DNA from: Cryobacterium breve
GTDB lineage: Bacteria > Actinomycetota > Actinomycetes > Actinomycetales > Microbacteriaceae
Assembly (NCBI RefSeq): GCF_027594785.1
Contig: NZ_CP075584.1
Coordinates: forward strand, 1,240,001 to 1,304,000
DNA length: 64,000 bases
Direction: 5' to 3'
How positions within the stretch are numbered: the first letter of the stretch is position 1; every line of letters begins with the position of its first letter. Positions 9,471 to 18,715 of the stretch are shown here, piece by piece. The translations under genes were made by a program, and so were the position numbers. The notes under the pieces were generated by a model that did no database searches, was not told the DNA's origin, and saw only the letters and a program-made list of their open reading frames with translations.

Positions 9471-10226
9471 ATGACACGAAGCTCCCGCTGGGAACGCGCG
9501 ACAGACACTCCCCTGCTCGCCCTCGGAATCGCGTTCCTGATCGCGTATGCGACGCCGATCATAGCGCCGGAGATCAGTCCGGGCTGGCACCTGTTCCTCG
9601 AGTGGATCGAGATCGGGACCTGGGCGGCCTTCGCGGTCGACTTCGTCGTGCGGGTGAGCCTCGCGGAGGACCGCCGCGCGTTCGTGCGCACCCATATCCT
9701 CGACCTGCTCGCGGTCGCCCTCCCGTTGTTCCGGCCGTTGCGGGCCCTGCGAGTGGTTTCGATCGTGATCCTGTCCACCCGCCGGCTGAGCAAGGTGCTC
9801 AAGAACCGGGTGATGACCTATGTGGGAATCACTGCGGTGTCGGTCTGGTTCATCGCGGGCCTCGCGGTGACCGACGCGGAACGGAACGCGACCGGCGCCA
9901 ACATTCTCACGGTGTGGGACGGCTGGTGGTGGTCGTTCATCACCATGGCCACCGTCGGGTTCGGCGACCACTTCCCCGTCACGACCGACGGGCGTCTCGT
10001 CGCGGTCGGCCTTGTCGTCACCGGGATCGCGCTGATCGGCACCATCACCGCGTACATCGCGTCCTGGTTCGCAAGCGCGGGCCGCGAGGCCGAGGAAGCG
10101 ATCAAGGTCGAGCTCGGCGTGAACGAGGATAAGCTCGACGCCCTCACCATCGAGATCGGCGAGCTCAAAGCCCTCGTCGCGCGCCTGGCCGGGCAGCCGC
10201 TCCCGGCTCCGCCGACCGCGGACTGA
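9471..10226 (+). CDS. voltage-gated-type potassium channel protein
   Basis: About 251 residues with several hydrophobic segments resembling a short voltage-sensor region (RPLRALRVVSIVILSTRRL has spaced arginines like an S4 helix), then a pore loop WWSFITMATVGFGDHFPVT holding the K+ selectivity sequence TVGFGD, then the final inner helix and a short coiled C-terminus. It should form a tetrameric cation channel in the membrane. ATG 9471 is chosen because CAGGAGAAGG lies directly upstream; an earlier ATG at 9429 has no ribosome site. No ligand-binding domain is seen. Confidence 0.88.
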   Translation: MTRSSRWERATDTPLLALGIAFLIAYATPIIAPEISPGWHLFLEWIEIGTWAAFAVDFVVRVSLAEDRRAFVRTHILDLLAVALPLFRPLRALRVVSIVILSTRRLSKVLKNRVMTYVGITAVSVWFIAGLAVTDAERNATGANILTVWDGWWWSFITMATVGFGDHFPVTTDGRLVAVGLVVTGIALIGTITAYIASWFASAGREAEEAIKVELGVNEDKLDALTIEIGELKALVARLAGQPLPAPPTAD

Positions 10227-10257
10227 CGCTTCGGCCGACCCAGATTTCCCGGATTGC

Positions 10258-11073
10258 TCAGATGTCGAAGTCGGCGCGCGGCGGCGCCGTGCTGATCTCG
10301 GCCGCGGTCGCGATCTGCGTCGCGGTCTTCGACGCCGAGCGGGCGGCATCCGTCTCGCGAATGCTCTTCCGGGCACTCTGCCGGAGCGTCTGCGTCGGCG
10401 GTTCCTCGGTGTAGGACGACGTGACCATGATCGGCATATGGTCGGACGTCCCGCGCGGGAGCGTCTCGACGTTCTCGATGGTCAGGCCGACCGAGGTGGC
10501 GAGGTCGAAGTGGCCCCGGAAGAACTTGTAGCGCGTGTACGTGCGGGTGTCACTCAGGGTGAGGTCGTAGCCGGACTCCGTGACCTTGTCGCCGAGGTTG
10601 CCCTTGAAGATCGGGTAGTTGTAGTCGCCGACCATGAGCGTCGGCAGGCCGGGGCCGAGCCGGTTGAGTTCCTCGTGCGCCGAGCGGATCTGGTTGCGGC
10701 GGAGGGAATTACGCGCGGTCAGGGGCGCGGCGTGGAACGACGCGACGACGAGTTCGCGTTCGACCTGCCTGTCGATCAGGCGGGTGCCGATCAGGCGCTC
10801 GTGCGCCGGGCGCAGGACCATGTCGTGCAGGGATTTCTTGAGCGCGAAGGCCTGCGTAGTCACGGCCTCGAACCGGTCCTGGCGGTAGTAGATCGCGAGG
10901 CCGAGCCGGTTGGTCAGGGTCGAGTCTGCGAGGTGGAGCGTGCCGATGTCGTCGGGCAGCTCGAGGGTGTCCGCTTCCTGGAGGCAGAGCACGTCCGGCT
11001 CGTAGGTGACGGAGAGCGCGGCGAGTTCGCCGACCGCCCGGTTCTTCCGAAGGTTGTAGCTGATGACCCGCAC
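10258..11073 (-). CDS. endonuclease/exonuclease/phosphatase family protein
   Basis: About 271 residues. It has the EEP fold signatures in order: MRVISYNLRKN at the N-terminus, CLQEAD with the metal-binding Glu, a central LMVGDYNYP (G-D-x-N), and SDHMPIMV with the catalytic Asp-His pair. The last ~55 residues are a polar Ser/Thr/Arg-rich tail that looks disordered. There is no signal peptide, so it is probably cytosolic, and the substrate (nucleic acid or phosphoester) is not determined. Conserved in Microbacteriaceae. Convergent with the channel gene. Confidence 0.85.
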   Translation of the reverse strand: MRVISYNLRKNRAVGELAALSVTYEPDVLCLQEADTLELPDDIGTLHLADSTLTNRLGLAIYYRQDRFEAVTTQAFALKKSLHDMVLRPAHERLIGTRLIDRQVERELVVASFHAAPLTARNSLRRNQIRSAHEELNRLGPGLPTLMVGDYNYPIFKGNLGDKVTESGYDLTLSDTRTYTRYKFFRGHFDLATSVGLTIENVETLPRGTSDHMPIMVTSSYTEEPPTQTLRQSARKSIRETDAARSASKTATQIATAAEISTAPPRADFDI

Positions 11074-11126
11074 GTCTCTGACCTGGCTTCCGACTCGTGA
11101 TGGTTATTCAAGCCTAATGCGCCTGC

Positions 11127-11185
11127 CTGAGTTGCGGAGAAAACACCTTCTTTGCTCCCGGGAAGGTGTTTTCTCCGAAACTCAG
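11127..11185. repeat. palindromic intergenic repeat, copy A
   Basis: Inverted repeat with arms of 24 bp (one mismatch) around an 11-nt loop; the left arm is CTGAGTTGCGGAGAAAACAC plus CTTC. Related copies lie at 11782-11834 and 36532-36586; the shared core is CGGAGAAA(A/G)CACC. There is no trailing T-run, so it is not an ordinary terminator. Confidence 0.85.
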
Positions 11186-11210
11186 CGACCAGGGAGCGTT
11201 TATGAGCGGC

Positions 11211-11703
11211 TCAGGAGCGCGAACGCCTTACCCCGGTCCAGCCGCGGCTGCGCAAGCGTCGTTCGAGTCGAGCAACGAGCGCGATCGCTGAGTGCAGGTC
11301 GTCGTCCGTGTACTGCAGCATCTGCCAGCCATTGTCCTCGAGACCTCCCACCCGGCGGATGTCCCTCCGCCATTGAGTCCGATCCGTGCGGTGCTGATCC
11401 CCCTGGTACTGCCACTCCGACGTGCAGCGGCAGCGCGGAATCGAGGCGCGGCGGCAGCGGAAGCCTCATCAAACGCGCGGCGGTCGCGTGTGTGAAGAAG
11501 GCGTGTGGCGGCATCCGTATGGTCAATGCCTCGCACAGCGTGTCGAGATCTGTGACGGCCCCGGGAGGGAGGCGGACTCCCCACAGCGCCTTCCCCAGAT
11601 CGTTGCCGGCCAGGCGCGACCGACCGACCCCAGCCAGGCGAGCCGCACCCACGGTGAACGGGTTCTCATCGAAGGGAGAGGGGAGGGGAATTCGCGCAAT
11701 CAT
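11211..11703 (-). pseudogene. AbiEi-like/DUF559 nuclease-family protein with internal deletion
   Basis: The first ~105 residues (MIARIPLPSPFDENPFTVGA ... ALTIRMPPHAFFTHATAARL) are the N-terminal winged-helix/AbiEi-like part of a family common in Microbacteriaceae. In another frame the last ~65 residues read YQGDQHRTDRTQWRRDIRRV ... NGWQMLQYTDDDL, the end of the Vsr-like (DUF559) nuclease fold. The middle, including the first part of the nuclease core, is missing; the junction is near 11415-11425 where the N-part LPLHVGV meets the C-part EWQYQGD. This is a real deletion of well over 100 codons plus frame change, unlike the one-base breaks elsewhere in the window. It lies between palindromic repeat copies A and B. 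Confidence 0.75.
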
Positions 11704-11781
11704 CCCTCGAGGATGCCTTTTTCGCTGAGATTGCGCGCGAATTATCCACAGTCCCGGTGGCGGATGCCCCGGCCGAGTTTC

Positions 11782-11834
11782 AGTTGCGGAGAAAGCACCC
11801 CGATGCGCACCGGGAAGGTGTTTTCTCCGCAACT
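11782..11834. repeat. palindromic intergenic repeat, copy B
   Basis: Inverted repeat with 18-bp arms (AGTTGCGGAGAAAGCACC against GGTGTTTTCTCCGCAACT, one mismatch), sharing the CGGAGAAA(A/G)CACC core with copies A and C. It lies on the far side of the nuclease pseudogene from copy A. Confidence 0.8.
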
Positions 11835-11942
11835 CAGCGGTCGATTCAGGCTGAGAGGAGTGTCGGGTGGGGTCATTGCACAATGGTGCCGTGCGTCGGT
11901 AGTTTGGTCGCGACGACGGGCGAGTCCGAGGAGGCCAGATCT

Positions 11943-12341
11943 ATGACCGTGAAGCGGCCGGGCGCGGTGACTTTCGCCGTGGTGCTGATGTACATCGGCG
12001 GGATCGCGCAGATCGTCCTCGGCATCCTGACCATCTTCCTGCGGTACGTGCCCGATGTGGCCGCTGATGGGGTTGCCTTTGCCGTGACGCTGACGGGGGC
12101 CGGCATGATCCTGTTCGGCCTGTTCGTCGTCGCTCTCGCTTCCGGGGTCTCGCGCGGGAGCCGGGTCTCGCGGTTGAGTGCGACGGTCGTGGTCGTGCTG
12201 GCCCTCGCGCTCATGGTCGCCGACCTGATCGTCGCGGATGATGGGGACTGGTCTGGCGTCGCGATCCAGGGGCTCGTCGTCGTGTGCGTGGTCCTGCCGT
12301 TGTGGACGGGGGCTGGGCGCCGCTACTTCGCGGTGCGCTGA
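11943..12341 (+). CDS. small four-helix integral membrane protein
   Basis: About 132 residues with four strongly hydrophobic segments (AVVLMYIGGIAQIVLGILTI, a segment around FAVTLTGAGMILFGLFVVAL, SATVVVVLALALMVADLIVA, VVVCVVLPLW). GAGGAGG lies upstream of ATG 11943. It resembles the many actinobacterial DUF7144-type membrane proteins of unknown function. Its last 19 bases overlap the end of the convergent P-type ATPase gene. Confidence 0.75.
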   Translation: MTVKRPGAVTFAVVLMYIGGIAQIVLGILTIFLRYVPDVAADGVAFAVTLTGAGMILFGLFVVALASGVSRGSRVSRLSATVVVVLALALMVADLIVADDGDWSGVAIQGLVVVCVVLPLWTGAGRRYFAVR

Positions 12342-14743
12342 GCGAGGGCCCGTTCCGCGTCGCGACGGGCGATGCGCCGGTGCGCGAATCGCACGATCTC
12401 GATGAGCGCGATGCACACGACGGAGGTCGCGAGTATGAGCAGCGCCGTGGGCAGGGTGGGGTTGACGAGCTGCAGGAAGCTGCGGCTGATCGGCACCGAG
12501 TACACGAGCACGAGCCCGACCATCATCGCGCCGATGACGAGGCCTTTGAACCGGGTCACGGGGCGGGACAGGACCACGAGGATCCAGAGGCCGATGATGG
12601 TCAGGATGAGCGTGGAGCCGCTGCGGATCTCGGCCTCGGGGATCTCGAGGTTCGCGGCGAGCTTGGAGTATGCGGCCAGGCCGAAGGTCACGGCGACCCC
12701 AGCAGGAATCGCAAAGGTCAGCGAGCGGCGGAGGAAGCCCGGCACGTAGCGTTGCGCGTTCGGGAGCAGGGCGAGGAAGAACGCCGGGATGCCGATGGTG
12801 AGCCCGTCGGTGACGGACAGCTGCCGTGGCAGGAACGGGAACGGCAGCAGCAGGATCCCGAAGGTGATCGCGAGGAAGGTCGCGTACGCGGTCTTGGTGA
12901 GGAAGAGCATCGAGACGCGTTCGATGTTCGCGATCACCTGGCGTCCCTCCGCGACGACGCTCGGCAGGTGCGAGAACCGGCCGTCGAGCAGCACAAGCCG
13001 GGCGACCGCCTTGGTCGCGGCCGCGCCCGAATTCATGGCTATGCCGATATCGGCCTCCTTGATGGCAAGGGCGTCGTTCACGCCGTCTCCGGTCATGGCG
13101 ACGGTGTGCCCTGCCGACTTCAGCACAACCACGATCCGCTTCTTCTGGTCTGGCGTGACCCGCCCGAACACGATGTACCGGTCCAGGATCCCGAGGAGAT
13201 CCTCGTCCCGGTCGGGCAGCCCGCGAGCGTCGAAGCCGTCCGGCGCCTCCAGGCCGACGTCGCGGGCGATGGCCGCGACGGTGTGCGGGTTGTCACCGGA
13301 GATGATCCGCACTCCGACGTCCTGCGCCGCGAAGTAGGCGAGGGTGTCGTAGGCGTCTGGCCGGATGTTCTCCCGGAAGGTGAGCAACACGACAGGGACG
13401 GCGTCGCCCGGCACGGTCTCATCGTCTGTCGGCGTGCCGTGGGCGAGCACGAGGGTGCGCCGGCCGGTGGCGGCCAGGTCGCGGGCCCGGGTCGCCACCG
13501 TGCGGAGGGCGCCGGTCCCGGGACCACCGCCGGGACCGCTGCCGGGGTCGCCTCCGGGGTCGGCGGCCGGGAAGACCATCTCGGGGCCGCCCAGGATCCA
13601 CATGCCGTCGCCGAACACGACCGCGCTCCATTTGCGGGCGGAGGAGAACGGCACCCGATCGACGGGCTCCTCCTGGATCGGATCGGTGAAGCGGCCGGCC
13701 AGGCTCCGTGCGGTCGCGTTGGCATCGTGCTGTGCCCCGTACCAGGCCAGGACGCCCTCCCACCCGACGACCGGGGTCAACGGATGCGCGTCGTCGAAAA
13801 CGATGTCGCCCTGGGTCAGGGTTCCGGTTTTGTCGAGACAGATGATGTCCACCCGGGCGAGTCCCTCGACGGCGGGCAGTTCCTGCACGAGCACCTGTTG
13901 CCGGGCGAGCTTCACGGCGCCGACGGCGAAGGTGATGCTCGTCATGAGCACAAGGCCGAGGGGCACCATCGCGACGACCGCGGCGATCGTGGCGGTCGCC
14001 GCGTCCCGCCACGCCCCGCCTGCGGACGCTTCCTCCCAGCCGCCCTGCGCGACCATCTGCGCGTTGAGCACCAGCAGGGCGATCGGACCGATGATCCACG
14101 CCACCCACTTCAGCACGCGGTTGATCGAGGTGCGGATTTCCGACGCGACGAGGGAGAACCGCTTCGCCTCGGCGGCGAGGGAATTCGCGAACGACTCAGC
14201 CCCGACCCGGTCGACGGCGGCAAGCCCTTCCCCCGCCACGACGATCGATCCGGAGAGCGCCCGGTCGCCGGGAACCTTTTCGACCGCATCCGATTCCCCG
14301 GTCAGCATCGACTCGTCGATCTGCAGTCCGCGCGAGCCGGACACGATCCCGTCGGCAGCGACCTGGTCGCCGGCGCGCAGCACGAGGGTATCGTCCATCA
14401 CGACCGCGGCGACGTCGATCTCCTGCTCGATGCTGTCGCGAAGCACCCGCGCGTTCGGGGCGTTGAGGAGGGCCAGGCGGTCGAGGGCCCGCTTGGCCCG
14501 GTACTCCTGGACCGTGCCGATGATCGCGTTCGCGATCGCGCTGAAGCCGAACAGGGCATCCTGCCAGCGGCCGATCGCCAGAAGCACGAGGAAGCAGGCC
14601 AGGATGATGCCGTTGAAGAGGGTGAGCACATTGGCGCGCAGGATGCTCCACACACTGCGGCTGGTGTCCTGCACGAAGGCGTTGGTACGCCCGGCCGCGA
14701 CGCGCTCGGCGACCTCTGCCGCGGTCAGCCCGGTGTCCGGCAC
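12323..14743 (-). CDS. CtpE-like P-type cation-transporting ATPase
   Basis: About 806 residues, uninterrupted. Actuator motif TGES (MLTGESDAVEK), phosphorylation motif DKTGTLT (LDKTGTLTQGD), hinge motifs MTGDGVNDALAIKEADIGIA and ISGDNPHTVAAIA, and some ten membrane segments. The M4 ion-binding loop reads AMVPLGLVLM, not CPx (heavy metals) or PEGL (SERCA type); PLGL is the form in mycobacterial CtpE, a calcium importer, so Ca2+ is my best guess. There is a Gly/Pro-rich insertion in the nucleotide-binding domain (DPGGDPGSGPGGGPG). It converges on the small membrane gene. Confidence 0.88.
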   Translation of the reverse strand: MPDTGLTAAEVAERVAAGRTNAFVQDTSRSVWSILRANVLTLFNGIILACFLVLLAIGRWQDALFGFSAIANAIIGTVQEYRAKRALDRLALLNAPNARVLRDSIEQEIDVAAVVMDDTLVLRAGDQVAADGIVSGSRGLQIDESMLTGESDAVEKVPGDRALSGSIVVAGEGLAAVDRVGAESFANSLAAEAKRFSLVASEIRTSINRVLKWVAWIIGPIALLVLNAQMVAQGGWEEASAGGAWRDAATATIAAVVAMVPLGLVLMTSITFAVGAVKLARQQVLVQELPAVEGLARVDIICLDKTGTLTQGDIVFDDAHPLTPVVGWEGVLAWYGAQHDANATARSLAGRFTDPIQEEPVDRVPFSSARKWSAVVFGDGMWILGGPEMVFPAADPGGDPGSGPGGGPGTGALRTVATRARDLAATGRRTLVLAHGTPTDDETVPGDAVPVVLLTFRENIRPDAYDTLAYFAAQDVGVRIISGDNPHTVAAIARDVGLEAPDGFDARGLPDRDEDLLGILDRYIVFGRVTPDQKKRIVVVLKSAGHTVAMTGDGVNDALAIKEADIGIAMNSGAAATKAVARLVLLDGRFSHLPSVVAEGRQVIANIERVSMLFLTKTAYATFLAITFGILLLPFPFLPRQLSVTDGLTIGIPAFFLALLPNAQRYVPGFLRRSLTFAIPAGVAVTFGLAAYSKLAANLEIPEAEIRSGSTLILTIIGLWILVVLSRPVTRFKGLVIGAMMVGLVLVYSVPISRSFLQLVNPTLPTALLILATSVVCIALIEIVRFAHRRIARRDAERALAQRTAK

Positions 14744-14880
14744 CCCGTGTCCTCTCCGGGCCGCAGGGCCCCGATACCGGGCCGCACGACCCGGTGCGAA
14801 TACGGTACGACCGGGGCCACGTTCGCGCTAGCCGGAACGGCGAACTTTCTCGCGCCGGTCGTCCGCGCGTCTCACGAGGC

Positions 14881-15900
14881 TCAGCGCCAGCCGAGGCCCG
14901 GGGCGACGTGGGTGACGATGCTCTCGAGGAGGCGCGCGTTGTAGGCGACTCCGAGCTGGTTGGGGATCGTCACGAGCACGGTGTCGGCGTCCTTCACCGC
15001 GGCATCCGTCGCCAGCTCGGCGACGATCTGGTCAGGCTCACCGACGTAGCTCTTGCCGAAGCGGGCGAGACCACCGTCGAGGTAGCCGACCTGGTCCTCG
15101 GATTCCCGGCTGCCCGGGCGACCGAAGTAGGCGCGGTCCTCGTCGGTGACAAGCGGCAGGATGCTGCGGCTCACCGATACCCGCGGCGTGCCGGGGTGCC
15201 CCGCGGCCGCCCAGGCTTCACGGTAGATCGCGATCTGCTCCGCCTGCAGATCACCGAACGGGACACCGGTGTCTTCGGTGAGAAGGGTCGAGCTCATCAG
15301 GTTCATGCCCTGCTCGCCCACCCATTTCGCGGTCGCCCGCGTGCCGGAGCCCCACCAGATCCGCTCGCCCAGTCCCGGAGCCTGCGGCTGGATCGGCAAC
15401 AGGCCGGTGCCGGCCGACATCTGCGGGTTCGGGGTCGCGATCCCGGCCCCGATGATTGCGGCACGGAAGATGGACGTGTGCTCGCGGGCGACGTCCGCGT
15501 CGGTCTGCCCGTCGGCGGGAACATAGCCGCAGTTCTCGTAGCCGCGCTGCGCGGTTTCGGGCGACCCGCGACTGATGCCGAGCTGGAGACGCCCGTTGCT
15601 GATCAGGTCGGTGATCGCCGCTTCCTCCGCCATGTACAGCGGGTTCTCGTAGCGCATGTCGATGACGCCCGTGCCGAGTTCGATCCGGCTCGTGCGCGCC
15701 GCCATCGCCGCGAGCAGCGGAAACGGCGAGGCGAACTGCCGGGCGAAGTGGTGCACGCGCACGTACGCGCCGTCGACGCCGAGTTCCTCGGCGGCGACCG
15801 CGAGCTCCACCGTCTGCAGCAGCGCGTCTCGCGCGGTGCGGGCGAGGGAACCCCGCACCGCCTGGTGGTGGCCGAACGAGAGGAATCCGATGTGCTTCAT
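14881..15900 (-). CDS. LLM-class flavin-dependent oxidoreductase
   Basis: About 339 residues, a luciferase-like monooxygenase (bacterial luciferase fold, F420- or FMN-dependent). MKHIGFLSFGHHQ opens the TIM barrel, RIELGTGVIDMRYENPLYMA is the conserved cofactor-side strand, and NGRLQLGISRGSPETAQRGY and FGKSYVGEPDQIVAEL are family blocks. Substrate unknown. No neighbours in the same direction suggest a pathway. Confidence 0.9.
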   Translation of the reverse strand: MKHIGFLSFGHHQAVRGSLARTARDALLQTVELAVAAEELGVDGAYVRVHHFARQFASPFPLLAAMAARTSRIELGTGVIDMRYENPLYMAEEAAITDLISNGRLQLGISRGSPETAQRGYENCGYVPADGQTDADVAREHTSIFRAAIIGAGIATPNPQMSAGTGLLPIQPQAPGLGERIWWGSGTRATAKWVGEQGMNLMSSTLLTEDTGVPFGDLQAEQIAIYREAWAAAGHPGTPRVSVSRSILPLVTDEDRAYFGRPGSRESEDQVGYLDGGLARFGKSYVGEPDQIVAELATDAAVKDADTVLVTIPNQLGVAYNARLLESIVTHVAPGLGWR

Positions 15901-15965
15901 GCCCGGTGCAGCGCGGACGGGCCGCCGGGTATTCCCGGCGGCCTCGCCGCACCGCCGTTCCCTGA

Positions 15966-16014
15966 ACCGGACCGGAACGGACCGGGCCGGACCGGGCCGG
16001 GCCGGGCCGGGCCC
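15966..16014. repeat. short G/C tandem repeat CCGGA/CCGGG
   Basis: A run of about ten CCGGR-type pentamers (ACCGG, GCCGG) between the luciferase-like gene and the Cys-rich gene. Low complexity; part of the gap between two genes on the same strand. Confidence 0.7.
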
Positions 16015-16015
16015 G

Positions 16016-16438
16016 CTATGCGCGTTCGTTCCCGCGCCGCTTCACCCGGGGCACTCGCCGCACGGAGAGCCTGTCGAGGCGGCGTTCCACAACGGTGCCC
16101 TCGTCAAGGATCGTCGCGAGGGTGATGAGTTCGTCCACGAGTTCAGGCACGGGCCTCGCCTGGCAGCAGACGCACCAGCCGTGCGCGTCGAAACACGCGC
16201 GCAGGGCCTGCTCGTAGTAGTCCCTCGTGAGGCCGGGCACGTCGGATACCCGTGCCGTCGTCGTGGCCTGCAGCGAGTTCATCCCGCTGAACGAACGCCC
16301 GCAGCCACAGTCCCCGTATGGCGCCCAGCGGCTGTACGGGCACGGCTCGAGCATCCACACGAGCTCACCCTCGATACAGCCGTTCGAGTCGCTGGCGCGG
16401 GCACCCTGCGTCGCCCCGGTGGCCACCAAAACCTTCAT
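16016..16438 (-). CDS. conserved Cys-rich hypothetical protein
   Basis: About 140 residues. It begins MKVLVATGATQGARASDSNG and contains GELVWMLEPCPYSR, GDCGCGRSFSGM and WCVCCQARP: cysteine pairs that could bind zinc. The type is widespread and uncharacterised in Microbacteriaceae (DUF7715-like, by memory). ATG 16438 follows GAGGAGGACGGG. Near the end, 16065-16071 reads GAGCCTG; if that were GAGCTG as at the sites that break other genes, the tail would instead end SSPCGECPG, so the last ~15 residues are uncertain. Confidence 0.7.
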   Translation of the reverse strand: MKVLVATGATQGARASDSNGCIEGELVWMLEPCPYSRWAPYGDCGCGRSFSGMNSLQATTTARVSDVPGLTRDYYEQALRACFDAHGWCVCCQARPVPELVDELITLATILDEGTVVERRLDRLSVRRVPRVKRRGNERA

Positions 16439-16560
16439 TCCCGTCCTCCTCGGTCTCGGCACGAGCCTCAGGGAGTGGATGGAACGACGCTAACAGGGGC
16501 CACCGACATCCGAAGGGGTGGAGCGGTGGGACGGTTCACGAGCGGGTCGGCACCCGACGC

Positions 16561-17527
16561 TCAGTAGTAGCCGAAGGACTCGGAGTGCGCCCACGCCGCA
16601 CAGGGGCTGCCGTATGCCGACTTGATGTAGCCGAGGCCCCAGCTGATCTGCGTCGCCGCGTTCGAGGCCCAGTCCGACCCCGCAGAGGCCATCTTGCTTC
16701 CCGGCAACGCCTGCGGGATGCCGGTTGCCCCGCTGGAGCCTGTTGTACGCCTTGTAGTTCCACCCGGATTCCCTGTCCCACAGCTGGCTGAGGCAGCTGA
16801 ATTCCCCGCTGCCCCATCCGTACCGGGAGGAGGCCATCGCACTCGCCGTCGCGCGCGCGCCGGCCGGGCTGTTGTCCCCCGACGACGATGCTGCTGCCGG
16901 TTGCGGCGCTGCGGCGGCCGCGGCGGCTGCAGCGGCCTGGGCAGCCCTCGCCGCCTCGGCGGCCTGGGCTTCCGCGGCGGCCTGGGCTGCTGCAGCGGCG
17001 GCCGCCTGAGCCGCGGCCTTTTCGGCCGCAACACGGTCGACTTCCGCGACGGCGGCCTGCACGGTGCTCGTCTCGGCCTTGGTCCGGGCGGTCAGCGACT
17101 CGACCTGGTCGATGGGCAGGACCTGGAAACTGGCCAGCGAACTCGCCGCTGCGGTCAACGTGGAGGCATCCACCTTGTTCACGGCCGCGGCGACGACCTG
17201 GTTGGCGTCGGCCAGGGCAGCGGATGCGGCGTCCTGGGCGTGCACCGTTGCGATCGAGGTGTACACGGTGAGCTGGTCGTGCTGCCGGCCCGTCGCCGTT
17301 GAAACGTCGGCCGTTTCGGCCATCCGGTTCCGCGCGGCGGTGGCTGCCTCGGCGGCCGCGCTGGCCGCGAAGCCGCTCCCGGCCACGATCGCGGCGATCG
17401 CCATGGCGGCCGTGACGAGGGTGATCCGTTTCGGGCGACGTGCCCTGGGGTGCTTCCTGCGGGAAGCCCGAGTGTCGACGGGAGCCGAATCTGCGGGCGA
17501 ATCAGGTGCTGGCGAAGATGAGTTCAT
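16561..17527 (-). CDS. secreted transglycosylase-like cell-wall protein, paralogue 1 (one break)
   Basis: About 321 residues after repair. Cytosolic basic N-terminus (RRKHPRARRPKR), one membrane/signal segment, a ~150-residue Ala-rich helical region with coiled-coil character (AQAAAEAQAAEAARAAQAAA), then a C-terminal lysozyme-like/SLT-type module: YGWGSGEFSCLSQLWDRESG with the putative catalytic Glu, GATGIPQALPGSKMA, and SPCAAWAHSESFGYY. The frame break at 16736-16742 (GAGCCTG) falls in the catalytic module; removing one base gives YKAYNSSSGATGIPQ. It most likely cleaves or remodels peptidoglycan outside the cell. Next to a paralogue in the same orientation. Confidence 0.8.
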
Positions 17528-17573
17528 GTTTCCTGCAATCGAGGACCGGTGCGAAAAGCTGCCGGATCCGCTC

Positions 17574-17629
17574 GGTGTCAGGCCTACGCTCTCGGTGGCG
17601 GCGCGGGCGAATTGGCCATGGTGCAGAGG
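17574..17629 (-). promoter_or_regulatory. conserved upstream element of cell-wall paralogue 1
   Basis: A 56-nt stretch ending ~47 nt before ATG 17527 that matches the equivalent stretch of paralogue 2 at 40 of 56 aligned positions without gaps; the best block is ATGGCCRATTCGCCYGCGC. It may be a promoter/leader or an RNA element. The rest of the 316-nt gap to paralogue 2 holds nothing else I recognise. Confidence 0.5.
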
Positions 17630-17843
17630 CTTTCTGGCAAAGTCCCGACCAAAACCTCCATAAGTCGTGCAAGGGAGCACCCGATCACCGCGTTCCGCGG
17701 TGCGGGAGGGCCACGGAACGTCAGGCCCTCCCGCGCAATCGAGGGAAACTCAGCGTTTCTGAGTTTTTCTCAGGAACAGGGCGGCCGATTTCCAGCCGCG
17801 GGCACCCGAATCGACGGAATGACTGCTCCCGATCAGGGCGCAC

Positions 17844-18656
17844 TCAGTAGTAGTTGTACGCCTCGGAGTGTGCCCACGCGGCGCAGGGTGTTCCGTAGGA
17901 GCCGGCGATGTAGCCGAGTCCCCAGGCGACCTGCGTGGCGGCGTTCGTGGCCCAGTCAGAGCCGGCCGAGGCCATCTTGCTCCCGGGAAGCGCCTGCGGG
18001 ATGCCGGTCGCTCCACTCGGATTGTGCGCCGTGTACGACCAGCCGGACTCCTTCTGCCACAACTGCACGAGGCAGCTGAACTGTCCGTCGCCCCAGCCGT
18101 ACTTCGAGGCGGCCAGGCTCTGGGCCACGTTCTTCGCGCCTGCGGGCGTGTTCGCTGCGGCGAGGGCCTGCAGCCGCTGCGCCTCGGCCGCTGCGGCTGC
18201 GGCGGCCGCCTGCTCGGCGGCGACCCGGTCTGCCTCTGCTGCCGCGGCTGCGACGCTCGTCGAGATGGCGGCCGTGCGCTGGGTCAGCGACTCGACCTCG
18301 TCGATGGGCAGGACCTCGTAGCTCGCGAGAGAGCTCGCGACGTCGCTCAGGGTGGTCGCGTCGACCTTGTCCTTGGCGGCAGCGAGCACCGCGTTGGCCC
18401 TATCGAGCGCGGCGGCGGCGGCGTCTTTCGCGTGCACCGTGGCGATGGAGTCGTACACGCCCAGTTGGTCGTGCTGGCGGCCGGTGCTCTCGGAGAGGGC
18501 GGCGGTGGCGGTCACGCGATCCTGGGCAGCGTTCGCGGCCTGGAGGGCGTATGACCCTCCGGTGACGAGGGCTACGGCAACGGCGGAGGCCAGGGAAATG
18601 GCGATGATCCGGCGAGAGTGCGGAGAGCGGCGGGTGAGTGTCGAATGCGATGTCAT
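17844..18656 (-). CDS. secreted transglycosylase-like cell-wall protein, paralogue 2
   Basis: 270 residues, intact. Same layout as its neighbour: membrane/signal segment (IIAISLASAVAVALVTGGSY), Ala-rich helical stalk (LPIDEVESLTQRT is shared almost exactly), then the SLT-like module YGWGDGQFSCLVQLWQKESG with Glu, NPSGATGIPQALPGSKMASA, and TPCAAWAHSEAYNYY. The intact frame across SGATGIPQ is the best internal evidence that the break in paralogue 1 is a single extra base. It probably acts on peptidoglycan at the cell surface. Confidence 0.85.
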   Translation of the reverse strand: MTSHSTLTRRSPHSRRIIAISLASAVAVALVTGGSYALQAANAAQDRVTATAALSESTGRQHDQLGVYDSIATVHAKDAAAAALDRANAVLAAAKDKVDATTLSDVASSLASYEVLPIDEVESLTQRTAAISTSVAAAAAEADRVAAEQAAAAAAAAEAQRLQALAAANTPAGAKNVAQSLAASKYGWGDGQFSCLVQLWQKESGWSYTAHNPSGATGIPQALPGSKMASAGSDWATNAATQVAWGLGYIAGSYGTPCAAWAHSEAYNYY

Positions 18657-18715
18657 AGAGTCCCGGTGTCGTGAGCACGGGCGCACGAATAGGGGTTCGT
18701 GGGCCAGCGCTCACT

